Source: Fodinibius saliphilus
Lineage (GTDB): Bacteria; Bacteroidota; Rhodothermia; Balneolales; Balneolaceae
Length of the DNA: 64,000 nucleotides
Reading direction: 5' to 3'
NCBI RefSeq assembly: GCF_005869845.1
Contig: NZ_VAWF01000001.1
Span: 682,001 to 746,000 of the forward strand
This document shows, in pieces, positions 30,886 through 39,958 of the stretch; the stretch's first letter is position 1; each line of letters opens with the position of its first letter. Made by a program: the position numbers and the translations under genes. The notes beneath the pieces were generated by a model. The model did no database searches, was not told the origin of the DNA, and saw nothing but the letters and a program-made list of their open reading frames with translations.

Positions 30886-31980
30886 ATGAGTTTACGTTGT
30901 GGAATTGTAGGACTTCCTAATGTCGGAAAGTCCACTCTTTTTAATGCTTTAAGTGATGCTGGTGCTGATGCCGCGAATTTTCCTTTTTGTACCATCGACC
31001 CTAATATTGGGGTCGTTCCGGTACCCGACCAGCGACTAGATACCCTTTATGATATTGTTGGATCAGATGAAAAAATCCCGACCAGTGTTGAATTTGTTGA
31101 TATTGCCGGTCTTGTTAAGGGTGCCTCCGAGGGAAAAGGGAAAGGGAATGCCTTCTTGTCTCATATTCGCGAGGTAGATCTTATCGTACATGTTGTTCGC
31201 TGTTTTGATGATGAAAATGTGATTCATGTTGAAGGGGATGTCGATCCCACTCGTGATGTCCACATTATCGAGGATGAGCTTATTCTCAAGGACCTTGAGT
31301 CCGTTGAAAAGAAAGTTGAAACGCTTCAAAAAGAGGCCAAGAGTGGTGCAAAGGAAGATCTCAAAAACCTGGAGATCGTTGAGAATCTTAAAGAGCATTT
31401 AGAAAATGGCAATGCTGCCCGCACATTCGAAATTGGTGATGATGCAGCTGAGATCTACCGTGAGCTCTTTTTACTCTCTGACAAACCAGTACTCTATGCA
31501 TGCAACGTTTCTGAAGAAGATCTGGATACCGGTAACGAATGGGTAGAAGAAGTACAGGAAATTGCCGATCGCTTTGATGACGAAGTGGTCACTTTCTGTG
31601 CCAAAATTGAAGAAGAGATTGCCGAACTCGATGAAGAGGAACGTGAGATGTTCCTGGATGAGCTTGGTGTAGAAAGTGCGGGTCTTGAACGGTTAATTAG
31701 AGCCGCCTATAAAGAGCTGGGACTTATTACTTACTTTACTACCGGTCCCAAAGAGACCCGGGCTTGGACTGTTCGCAGAGGTGCAAAAGCTCCCGAAGCT
31801 GCAGGGGTTATTCACAGTGATTTTGAACGCGGATTTATTCGGGCTGAAACCGTAAGCTATGAAACCTATAAAGAGTTGGGATCTGAAAAAGCGGTCAAAG
31901 ATGCCGGTGAAATGCGTCAGGAAGGCAAAGACTATATTGTGCAAGATGGCGATGTAATGCTGTTTCGTTTCAACGTATAG
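30886..31980 (+). CDS. ychF: Redox-regulated ATPase/GTPase YchF (OLA1 family)
   Basis: The 364-residue Obg-related NTPase has G1 GLPNVGKSTLFNAL, G3 DIAGLVKGASEGKGKGN, and the coiled-coil insertion (VEKKVETLQKEAKSGAKEDL) before the C-terminal TGS domain ending DGDVMLFRFNV. YchF binds ATP in preference to GTP and associates with ribosomes. The length is standard, and a terminator follows. Confidence 0.96.
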   Translation: MSLRCGIVGLPNVGKSTLFNALSDAGADAANFPFCTIDPNIGVVPVPDQRLDTLYDIVGSDEKIPTSVEFVDIAGLVKGASEGKGKGNAFLSHIREVDLIVHVVRCFDDENVIHVEGDVDPTRDVHIIEDELILKDLESVEKKVETLQKEAKSGAKEDLKNLEIVENLKEHLENGNAARTFEIGDDAAEIYRELFLLSDKPVLYACNVSEEDLDTGNEWVEEVQEIADRFDDEVVTFCAKIEEEIAELDEEEREMFLDELGVESAGLERLIRAAYKELGLITYFTTGPKETRAWTVRRGAKAPEAAGVIHSDFERGFIRAETVSYETYKELGSEKAVKDAGEMRQEGKDYIVQDGDVMLFRFNV

Positions 31981-31997
31981 CGTAAAAAAAATAAGAG

Positions 31998-32028
31998 AAA
32001 GGTACGGGCAAAAGTTCGTACCTTTTTT
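31998..32028 (+). terminator. Rho-independent terminator after ychF
   Basis: A hairpin AAAGGTACG/CGTACCTTT with a ten-base loop is followed by a T run. Confidence 0.9.
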
Positions 32029-32199
32029 AAAATTATACACTATTGTAAAACAAAGAGCAGCAGAAGCTTACAATGCTAACCTAGTATATTTTTAGGTTAG
32101 AGTTTTGCATAAGATCTGAGGAAAATGCCCTCCAGTTACACCATATAGCAACTGGGAAAGAACCACCGTAAAATGAGGCTTAAGAATTTACAAGCTTCC

Positions 32200-32811
32200 T
32201 CAGTTATTAATAGACAAGGAGTCTTGTTCATTCTTTTTGAAAGAAAATGAAGCGGTGTCGGCCGGCACATCGGATGGATTGATACGATCATGAACAACCC
32301 ATGCACTGGGATAGCGATCTTTAATGAGCTGAGAAAAACTGTTGGCTTTATCGCGATCCTGAAAATCTCCAATATGGACCTTGTAATACGGTTGCCGAAA
32401 CGATTGATAGGCTTTCGCATTATAACCGGCGATAGTAGTATCAGCCCATAATCGAAAGGAGGTCGTAACCGAATCAGCTAATGCGATATCACGAGTTGAA
32501 AGAATTTGCACGCGGTAGCCCTCAAATGGATCTCTGTTAAAAGCCTTATTCGCAGAATCACTTTTAAGAAATTTCGCCGGAATATCGTGTTGTTGGGTGA
32601 TATGAAGATCGCTTAGTTGGCTCCTGTTATCATCGAGTAATTGTTGTAGTGCTACTGCTTCAGTAGCCCCTGCAGTATCTGCTATTATTGTTCGCCCATC
32701 CCTATTTGTAGCTTTTTGAGAGGTAGAGCACCCCCATAGCATGGCTAAAAGAGCAATTAAAAGAAAACAAATGGTATTTCGTGGGTATTGAATCATTTTA
32801 TTAAAGACCAA
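32200..32811 (-). CDS. SPOR-domain lipoprotein
   Basis: The 203-residue protein has a lipoprotein signal (TICFLLIALLAMLWGCS, lipobox Cys) and a C-terminal SPOR domain of about 75 residues (YRVQILSTRDIALADSV ... YYKVHIGDFQDRDKANSF), which binds denuded septal peptidoglycan. The start could also be the ATG 15 bases downstream (MIQYPRN). It overlaps the preceding aldehyde dehydrogenase-like gene by 11 bases. Confidence 0.85.
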   Translation of the reverse strand: MVFNKMIQYPRNTICFLLIALLAMLWGCSTSQKATNRDGRTIIADTAGATEAVALQQLLDDNRSQLSDLHITQQHDIPAKFLKSDSANKAFNRDPFEGYRVQILSTRDIALADSVTTSFRLWADTTIAGYNAKAYQSFRQPYYKVHIGDFQDRDKANSFSQLIKDRYPSAWVVHDRINPSDVPADTASFSFKKNEQDSLSINN

Positions 32812-33670
32812 CAGGATGCCAGGTAGTTTTAATTTCTTGGAAGTCGGTGATGAAATAGGGCGACTGGGAATCTTCAGCCAACCAGTCTTCGACCGGTTTT
32901 CGAATTACTCGCTTAAGATTTAAAGTGGCATTCTCATCAATTTGTTTCCGGGCTTCTTGACTAATATCAGGATCGGTATAGAAAAAGGCATTAACATCCA
33001 TATGGGTCGTCATATGTTCAAGAAGTTCCTCGCGATATCCAGTTAGAATGTTGACTACTCCGCCGGGTACATCCGAGGAGTTAAGAACCTCCGCAAAACT
33101 AACCGCACTTAATGGATACTTCTCAGACGCCAGGATAATACAGCTGTTGCCCCCCACAATAACAGGGGCCATCACCGATACTAATCCCAAAAGGGGGCGT
33201 TCTTCGGGAGCCCAGATATTGACGATTCCCATCGGTTCGGGCAAAGAGAAATTAAAATGAGAACTGGCAACCGGGTTAATACTTCCGAAAACCTGCTGGT
33301 ATTTGTCAGACCAGCCTGCATAATAAATCAATCGGTCGATAGAGGTATTGACCTCTTCTTTGGCCTCATCATTGCTGTAACCAATGGTTTCCAGCTCATC
33401 TATAAATTGTGCTTTTCGTGTTTCTAGCATTTCAGCAATGCGATATAGTATCTGTCCGCGATTATAAGCGGTTCGGTCGTTCCAGCCATCTTGAGCATCT
33501 CTAGCTGCAACTACGGCATCACGAAGATCTTTACGCGAGCATTGACAGGCGTTGGCCAGTACGTTTTCATCTTTATCATAGACTTTATAGTATCGTCCGG
33601 ATTCTGTTCGCGGAAAATTGCCGCCTACATATGTTTTATAGGTTTTTAAAACTTCTATTCTGTCAGACAT
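32801..33670 (-). CDS. Truncated aldehyde-dehydrogenase-family protein lacking the catalytic cysteine domain
   Basis: The 289-residue product aligns with the N-terminal and NAD-binding part of aldehyde dehydrogenases (YVGGNFPRTESGRYYKVYD, PEPMGIVNIWAPEERPLLGL, PGGVVNILTG) and then ends in an unrelated tail. The catalytic-Cys block and most of the second half are absent although the ORF is intact, so this is not a recent deletion. It is adjacent to a complete aldehyde dehydrogenase and deoC, so a non-catalytic partner subunit is a plausible role. Confidence 0.75.
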   Translation of the reverse strand: MSDRIEVLKTYKTYVGGNFPRTESGRYYKVYDKDENVLANACQCSRKDLRDAVVAARDAQDGWNDRTAYNRGQILYRIAEMLETRKAQFIDELETIGYSNDEAKEEVNTSIDRLIYYAGWSDKYQQVFGSINPVASSHFNFSLPEPMGIVNIWAPEERPLLGLVSVMAPVIVGGNSCIILASEKYPLSAVSFAEVLNSSDVPGGVVNILTGYREELLEHMTTHMDVNAFFYTDPDISQEARKQIDENATLNLKRVIRKPVEDWLAEDSQSPYFITDFQEIKTTWHPVGL

Positions 33671-33711
33671 AAAACTAAGATCTAATATTGTAAGTTCTTT
33701 TAAAGAATACT

Positions 33712-35232
33712 TTAAACTAGCTTAACATAGGGATACAGACCGTGAAGCCCGCCTTCACGTCCTTCGCCACTTTCTTTAAAACCACCAAAAGGAGAAGTGG
33801 GGTCGAATTGGTTATAGGTATTGGACCATACCACACCATTTCGGATTTTACTGCCAACTTTAAATATTTTAGACCCTTTGTCGGTCCACACACCACCGGC
33901 AAGCCCGTAAGGGGTATTGTTGGCTTTCTCAATACCTTCTTTGGCAGTCCTAAAGGTCTGTAACGTCAGTACCGGCCCAAAGATCTCTTCCTGTACAATG
34001 CGGTGCGACTGGGCTACCTTGGTAAAGAGGGTAGGCCGACAGAAATATCCCTCTTCAGGGATTTGGCAGGAACTTTGATACATATCAGCACCCTCATTGA
34101 CGCCAAGCTCGAGATATTCGTTAATCTTATTATACTGCTGCTCAGAGTTAATAGCCCCAATATCGGTATTTTTATCAAGTGGATCTCCTACTATAAGGGT
34201 TTCCATACGATCACGCAGCTTCTGAACTACTTCATCAGCAATACCTTCTTGTACAAATAGGCGTGATCCTGCGCAGCACACGTGTCCCTGGTTAAAGAAA
34301 ATCGCATTAATAATTCCTTCTACGGCCTGATCAATGGGAGCATCTTCAAAAATGATGTTAGGACCTTTACCACCCAGTTCCAGAGTATATTTTTTATCGG
34401 TGCCGGCAAGGGACTCTTTTATAATCTTACCAACCTTGGTAGAGCCTGTAAAGGCAATCTTGTCGATGCCTTTATGATTAACAATAGTAGAGCCTGTTTG
34501 TCCTGCTCCGGTCACAATATTAACAACTCCATCCGGTAGTCCCGCATCCCGGCACAGCTCAGCAAACTTCAGGGCTGTCAGGGAGGTGGTTTCTGCCGGT
34601 TTTAGTACAACCGTATTACCGGTTGCAAGGGCAGGGGCAATTTTCCAGGCTAACATCAACAGAGGAAAGTTCCAGGGGATGATCTGTCCCGCTACGCCAA
34701 GAGGTTCTGCTTTTTTCCCGGGGAAAGCATATTCCAGTTTATCAGCCCAACCGGCATAATAGAAAAAATGGGCAGCAGCAAGTGGTATATCAACGTCCCG
34801 GGATTCTCGGATAGGTTTACCACCATCCAGCGATTCAAGAATGGCGAACTCTCGGCCCCGTTCCTGTATCAGACGGGCTAAACGGAATATATATTTGCCG
34901 CGTTCTTTGGCTTCAAGCTCTGACCACTCATTTTCAAAAGCATTACGAGCAGCTTCTACTGCTTTGTCAATATCTTGTTGTGTTGCTTCGGCAAATGAAC
35001 AAAGAACCTCCTCAGTAGCCGGGTTAATAGAATCAAAATATCGACCCTTTGCGGGGGCAACAAATTCTCCTCCTATAAAAAGATTGTACTGCTCCTTCAC
35101 TTCAACATGATCGGTGCCTTGTGGGGCATCATCATATTCCCAGAATCCATCAAAGTTAAGCTTAGAGCTGGGAGAGGAAGGCTTAAATGGCTTTTCCTCA
35201 ATGGGATCGGCAGTTTGTTGATCTTCGGACAT
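33712..35232 (-). CDS. Aldehyde dehydrogenase (NAD-dependent), full length
   Basis: The 506-residue ALDH has a cofactor-binding IIPWNFPLLM block, the general-base Glu motif LELGGKGPN, and the catalytic Cys in FNQGHVCCAGSRLF. The substrate pocket is unresolved. Context with deoC (which makes acetaldehyde and glyceraldehyde 3-phosphate from deoxyribose 5-phosphate) suggests oxidation of acetaldehyde to acetate. A hydrophilic ~45-residue N-terminal extension (MSEDQQTADPIEEKPFKPSS) precedes the core. Confidence 0.92.
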   Translation of the reverse strand: MSEDQQTADPIEEKPFKPSSPSSKLNFDGFWEYDDAPQGTDHVEVKEQYNLFIGGEFVAPAKGRYFDSINPATEEVLCSFAEATQQDIDKAVEAARNAFENEWSELEAKERGKYIFRLARLIQERGREFAILESLDGGKPIRESRDVDIPLAAAHFFYYAGWADKLEYAFPGKKAEPLGVAGQIIPWNFPLLMLAWKIAPALATGNTVVLKPAETTSLTALKFAELCRDAGLPDGVVNIVTGAGQTGSTIVNHKGIDKIAFTGSTKVGKIIKESLAGTDKKYTLELGGKGPNIIFEDAPIDQAVEGIINAIFFNQGHVCCAGSRLFVQEGIADEVVQKLRDRMETLIVGDPLDKNTDIGAINSEQQYNKINEYLELGVNEGADMYQSSCQIPEEGYFCRPTLFTKVAQSHRIVQEEIFGPVLTLQTFRTAKEGIEKANNTPYGLAGGVWTDKGSKIFKVGSKIRNGVVWSNTYNQFDPTSPFGGFKESGEGREGGLHGLYPYVKLV

Positions 35233-35388
35233 AGTATTTGATCAATTGAAAAGTTAATAAGTCTTTGAAAACGGGCAAGAAACCAATGGCCACTTAGCTA
35301 AGGGTAAAATAATGAATCTTATATTCAGATCCTGAAACGAGTTCAAGTTGACAAGTGGAATAAAGCTAGATTCCGTTATAAGGTATAA

Positions 35389-36288
35389 TTAATCATTAGA
35401 AAAATAGTCGGCACTCTGGTACACCCCGGTCTTTTGTTTCACAATCTGCATAAGCAGGTCGTTAGCAAGCGAAGAGGCTCCAAAGCGGAAATACTCAGGG
35501 GTTAACCAGTCTGTGCCCAGTGTTTCTTTTACAATCACAAGGTATTGAATCGCCTGTTTGGCTTTGCGGATGCCTCCGGCCGGCTTCATGCCTACCATGC
35601 GTCCGGTATCATAAAAATAGTCTCTGATAGCTTCTAGCATCACCAAGGTTACCGGCTGTGTTGCGGCTGGCTTTACCTTCCCGGTAGATGTTTTAATAAA
35701 GTCAGCTCCGGCGTGCATTGCCAGGTCACTTGCTTTTCGAACGTTTTCATAGGTTTGCAGTTCTCCGGTTTCCAAAATTACTTTCAAATGAGCGTCACCA
35801 CAGGCTTCTTTAACGGCAGCAATTTCATCATAGACATAACTGTAGTTTCCTTTCAGGAACTCACCGCGTGAGATCACCATATCTACCTCGTCAGCTCCGT
35901 CTTCAACCACTTTACGAGTTTCATCAAGCTTAGCATCGAGTGTAGCCATACCACTGGGAAAAGCAGTAGCAACGCTTGCTAAATTGATATCTGTACCTCG
36001 AAGCGCTTTTTCAGCAACACTCACCATATTAGGATAGACACAAACAGCCGCCACAGAGGGCAGGTCTGGTAAATTTGCATAGGGTTTCTTGGCCTTATGA
36101 CAAAGCTGAGTAACTTTACCCGGAGTATCCATACCGGCAAGAGTCGTAAGATCTACCATACTTAACGCCAGTTTCAAGGCCTGTACTTTCGACTCTTTTT
36201 TGATACTCCTGGAGTTAAGACGTGCTACCCGTTGTTCTATTCCAACTTGGTCGATAGGGACAGTTTGTTTGAAATCTGAAATCTTCAA
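35389..36288 (-). CDS. deoC: Deoxyribose-phosphate aldolase
   Basis: The 299-residue class I aldolase cleaves 2-deoxyribose 5-phosphate into acetaldehyde and glyceraldehyde 3-phosphate. The Schiff-base Lys is in DFIKTSTGK, preceded by HLKVILETGEL and followed by VGMKPAGGIRKA. The N-terminus has a 40-residue extension before the usual start. It is the first gene of the deoC-ALDH-ALDH-like-SPOR series on the minus strand and thus a nucleoside-scavenging operon. Confidence 0.94.
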   Translation of the reverse strand: MKISDFKQTVPIDQVGIEQRVARLNSRSIKKESKVQALKLALSMVDLTTLAGMDTPGKVTQLCHKAKKPYANLPDLPSVAAVCVYPNMVSVAEKALRGTDINLASVATAFPSGMATLDAKLDETRKVVEDGADEVDMVISRGEFLKGNYSYVYDEIAAVKEACGDAHLKVILETGELQTYENVRKASDLAMHAGADFIKTSTGKVKPAATQPVTLVMLEAIRDYFYDTGRMVGMKPAGGIRKAKQAIQYLVIVKETLGTDWLTPEYFRFGASSLANDLLMQIVKQKTGVYQSADYFSND

Positions 36289-36751
36289 AATAAAATCTTA
36301 TTAGTTATAGCGTTGTTGCTTAATACAGATTGCCGTTCGCAATATATGAAAGATGTCGAAGTTAAGTATAAGATAACTTTTACACCAAAGTAATACGGCT
36401 AAACCTGGCTGAATATTTTCCGATAATAACGTATGAGTTATAAAATGCAAGAAATAGTTTATAGCGTTCTGCTATAAATAATTAGGCAGGAATTTTTTTT
36501 TGCTTATTTATTGTTGTAGAACAAATAACGTACCATACTGAATGAAGATGGCTATCACCAGTCTTTAAATAACAACAGCTTTAAAAAGCATTATTTAAAA
36601 TAATTAATTAGTCAATGATAAAGACGAATATAGAAATATAAGATGAGATCATACTACTATATTTTTACGACTTAAATCAACATTTTTATATAGTCATATA
36701 ATGCATTTATTTTTTACTATACATTTAACTATATAGGTGCCAAATAAATAG
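36289..36751. other. Gene-free interval between deoC and a histidine kinase
   Basis: About 460 bases of very AT-rich sequence hold divergent promoters. A short hairpin TATAGC/GCTATA near 36460-36476 is the only structure noticed. I see no gene. Confidence 0.5.
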
Positions 36752-39607
36752 ATGGCTTTATTTAATAGAAAATCTAGGGAGGCTAACGGCCGTATACGGA
36801 TCCTTGCCGTATTTATAATTCTGGCCGCCTTTTTGGTGATTGCATCCTATTATGGTACAAAAACAATGTCTTCTGTGCGGGCTTATGTAACGGGAGAGGG
36901 GCTGTGGTCTAAAGCACAAAAAAGTGCAACCAGGCATATTCTAGAGTATATGCAGTATGAAGAATTGCAAGATTATGAACAGTTTAAAGAAGCCCTCAAC
37001 CTGCACAACCGGTTTTCTGATACCCGAAAAGCGATGATTTCAGATCCTCCTGACTTGAAAACTGCCCGCGAAGGATTTCAGGTAAGCCAGCTCCATTCTA
37101 AGGATATTGAACTTATGGTATGGTTGGGAAGTAATTTCCATGATTTAACCTATGTTGAAAAACCATTCAATATTTGGAAACAAGCTGATAAAAAAATCAG
37201 GGAACTCGAGACTATTGCCCGAAACTTTCACCAACAAGTTACCGAAGGCAATATACTACCACAGCAACGAAGAGAGTATGTTCACAAGGTTGCTCAAATT
37301 GATGAGGAGTTAACAGAATATGAAGATGCTTTTACTGCTGCATTAACGGGAGTAGCCCATGGGTTGCGAGCAATTATTTTTTGGTTTATAGCCGGATTTG
37401 GTTTGTTACTTACTGTTATAGGATATCTTATTACAGCTACAGATTTTAAAAAAATCAATGATTTAAATACAAAACTTGAGCGACTTTCCTTGGTCGCTTC
37501 TAAAACGACCGATGCCGTAATTATTACAGATGATGAGGAACGTATCATTTGGGTCAATACCATGTTTGAAGAACTAACAGGCTATACCCAGGATGAGGTA
37601 GCAGGTAAAGTGCCCGGGGAATTCTTGCAGGGCAATGAAACAGCCCCCGAAACAGTTGCTCAGCTGGCAAAAGCTGTTGGTAACGAAAGATCTATCAGAA
37701 AACGTATTTTAAATTACACTAAAGAGGGAGAGAAAATTTGGTTGGATATTACCATAGACCCCATCTTTGATGATGACGGAAACTGCACCCATTTTATTGC
37801 CATTGAAAGAGATGTAACTAAACAGATTCAAAAAGAAGAAAAAGTACGAGAAAGCCTGGAACGCTACGATATTGTAGCACAAGCAACAAGTGATACCATC
37901 TATGACCTTGACCTTCAAAAGAATGAAATTAGCTATAATAAAGTGATTTATGACATGTTTGGCTATGACAAAACAGAGATCGCAAATTTACAAAAATGGT
38001 GGGAGCGAAAGATACACCCCAACGATCGCCAAGGTGTTATTAATAAACTTGATCAGGTTCTAAAAAATGGGACAGATCGCTTTCAACTTGAGTATCGCTT
38101 TAAATGTAAAGACGGTAGTTACAAACATATTTTTGACAGAGCATCTCTTGTTAGAGATCATAATGGAGAGGCCGTTCGTATTATTGGAGCAATGCAGGAT
38201 ATAACTGAACGTAAGGAAGCCAAGAAAAAAGAAGAGCGACACCGTCGTTTACTTGAATCAATTACAGAAAATGTTGAGACTCCAATCTGGGTTCGCAATA
38301 AAGAGGGCAAAATAATACTTGCAAATTATGAATGGAAACAGCTGTTTGGACTAGAAAATCAAAAGGTGGTAGGACAGAATATATTTGATTTATTAGGTAA
38401 ACCGGTAGCTGAAAAATTTTATGAACATGATCTTGAGATACTCAAAGACAAAGTAACAAAGACCTTTTATGAAAGTGTAACGATTGATGGGGAGGAGCGC
38501 TATTTCGTCACCTCCATGTTTCCGCTTAATGATGTGCCGGGTCTCAAAGATTCAACAGGAGGGTTAGCTATCGATATAACCGCTCGAAGACGAGCTGAGA
38601 ATAAACTCAATGAAGCAGAACAGAAACTTCGTGAAATCGTTGAATACAGTACAAACATGTTTTACCGTCATACCCCCGATCATGTATTAACGTATGTGAG
38701 TCCCCAATCGAAAGAATTTTTAGGTTGTAGCCCGGAAGAAGCTAAAACAAAGTGGACTAAATTTGCTACTGACAATCCTATTAATGAAAAAGGCCTTAAA
38801 AAGACAGAACAAGCGATTGCTACGGGAGAGACACAGAAACCTTTCGAATTGGAGCTGCAAAAAGAAACCGGTGAAATAATTTGGGTAGAAGTAAATGAAG
38901 CTCCCATAGTTAAAGACGGGGAAACGGTTGCCATGGTAGGTTCACTCACAAACATTACAGAACGTAGAAAAGCGGAAGAAGATATCAAGGAGGCACTTAA
39001 AGAGAAAGAGACATTATTGGCAGAGGTTCATCACAGGGTGAAAAATAATATGGCCGTAGTTTCCGGTATGATGCAGCTACAGGCATTTCAGGAAGAAGAT
39101 CCGGAATTGGAGTCCAAGTTACTTGATAATGTAGCGCGTATAGGTACAATGGCTTCCATCCATGAGCATATTTATCAATCGGAGATGTTTTCAAGTGTAG
39201 CATTTTCTCAAAATATCAAGACTATAGCTGATAAACTGGTTAATACAATGAAAGTTGATATCGAAATTGATATTAAAACAGACCTTAAAGAAGTCGATTT
39301 ATCACTAAACCAAGCTATTCCTTCTTCTCTTGTGGCTAGTGAAGTGATAACAAACTCATTAAAACATGCCTTTAAGGGAAGAGAAAGAGGATGCCTAATG
39401 TTGGGGGTGCAAAAAGAAGGGCAACTTGTGAAGGTTCGTATTGAAGATGATGGTGTTGGTCTGCCGGATCACTTTGATATCTCAGACGGATCAGATTCTC
39501 TGGGCACCCATCTTATTGATAAACTAACAAAGCAGCTTGACGGAGAGTATGAATACCAGTCAACAGGTGAGGGGACGGTATTTACACTTTCATTTAAGAA
39601 AAAGTAG
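36752..39607 (+). CDS. Membrane sensor histidine kinase with four PAS domains and a HisKA_2 core
   Basis: The 951-residue protein has a first span at about 17-35, a periplasmic helical sensor region to about 205, a second span near 207-228, and then PAS domains starting near residues 240 (DAVIITDDEERIIWVNTMFEELTGY), 365, 500 and 625. The H-box LLAEVHHRVKNNMAVVSGMMQL near 755 is HisKA_2-type, followed by an HATPase with SEVITNSLKHAF and VRIEDDGVGLPD. Kinases of this type feed HWE-like response circuits. No response regulator is adjacent. The first PAS lacks the LOV cysteine. Confidence 0.93.
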   Translation: MALFNRKSREANGRIRILAVFIILAAFLVIASYYGTKTMSSVRAYVTGEGLWSKAQKSATRHILEYMQYEELQDYEQFKEALNLHNRFSDTRKAMISDPPDLKTAREGFQVSQLHSKDIELMVWLGSNFHDLTYVEKPFNIWKQADKKIRELETIARNFHQQVTEGNILPQQRREYVHKVAQIDEELTEYEDAFTAALTGVAHGLRAIIFWFIAGFGLLLTVIGYLITATDFKKINDLNTKLERLSLVASKTTDAVIITDDEERIIWVNTMFEELTGYTQDEVAGKVPGEFLQGNETAPETVAQLAKAVGNERSIRKRILNYTKEGEKIWLDITIDPIFDDDGNCTHFIAIERDVTKQIQKEEKVRESLERYDIVAQATSDTIYDLDLQKNEISYNKVIYDMFGYDKTEIANLQKWWERKIHPNDRQGVINKLDQVLKNGTDRFQLEYRFKCKDGSYKHIFDRASLVRDHNGEAVRIIGAMQDITERKEAKKKEERHRRLLESITENVETPIWVRNKEGKIILANYEWKQLFGLENQKVVGQNIFDLLGKPVAEKFYEHDLEILKDKVTKTFYESVTIDGEERYFVTSMFPLNDVPGLKDSTGGLAIDITARRRAENKLNEAEQKLREIVEYSTNMFYRHTPDHVLTYVSPQSKEFLGCSPEEAKTKWTKFATDNPINEKGLKKTEQAIATGETQKPFELELQKETGEIIWVEVNEAPIVKDGETVAMVGSLTNITERRKAEEDIKEALKEKETLLAEVHHRVKNNMAVVSGMMQLQAFQEEDPELESKLLDNVARIGTMASIHEHIYQSEMFSSVAFSQNIKTIADKLVNTMKVDIEIDIKTDLKEVDLSLNQAIPSSLVASEVITNSLKHAFKGRERGCLMLGVQKEGQLVKVRIEDDGVGLPDHFDISDGSDSLGTHLIDKLTKQLDGEYEYQSTGEGTVFTLSFKKK

Positions 39608-39958
39608 GTTTCGTAAACAAAAATTTTACAATCTCCTTAAGTGTTGAAGCATCGCATAAGGTTTCCTTATTACCTAAGCGTATTGTTTACTTTTTTTGCA
39701 AAAAATTCGGAGGAGAAGCACTATAAATACAAGAGATTACTAATAATAATGATGGCTCGGATTCTGTCAATGGAGAACAGCTTCATACATTGAAAACCAT
39801 ATATAGAATATAAATTTAGGTAAATTCATGGTATAAAATAACTTACGCATTACATCCAACAATATTTATAACATGTGGTTTCTTGCTAATAGCTTTAACC
39901 GGTACAATTTTTACCTATTGTGACTGAATACAAAAACTCAAATAAGAATGTGTTGTTA
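39608..39958. other. Gene-free interval between convergent genes
   Basis: About 350 bases between the histidine kinase and the RND pump. No ORF or clear terminator hairpin was identified. Confidence 0.45.

Noticed and set aside
37490-37640. LOV photoreceptor domain in the multi-PAS kinase (FLQG motif)
   Set aside because: The flavin-binding cysteine of NCRFLQ is absent (the sequence reads PGEFLQG), so it is an ordinary PAS domain.
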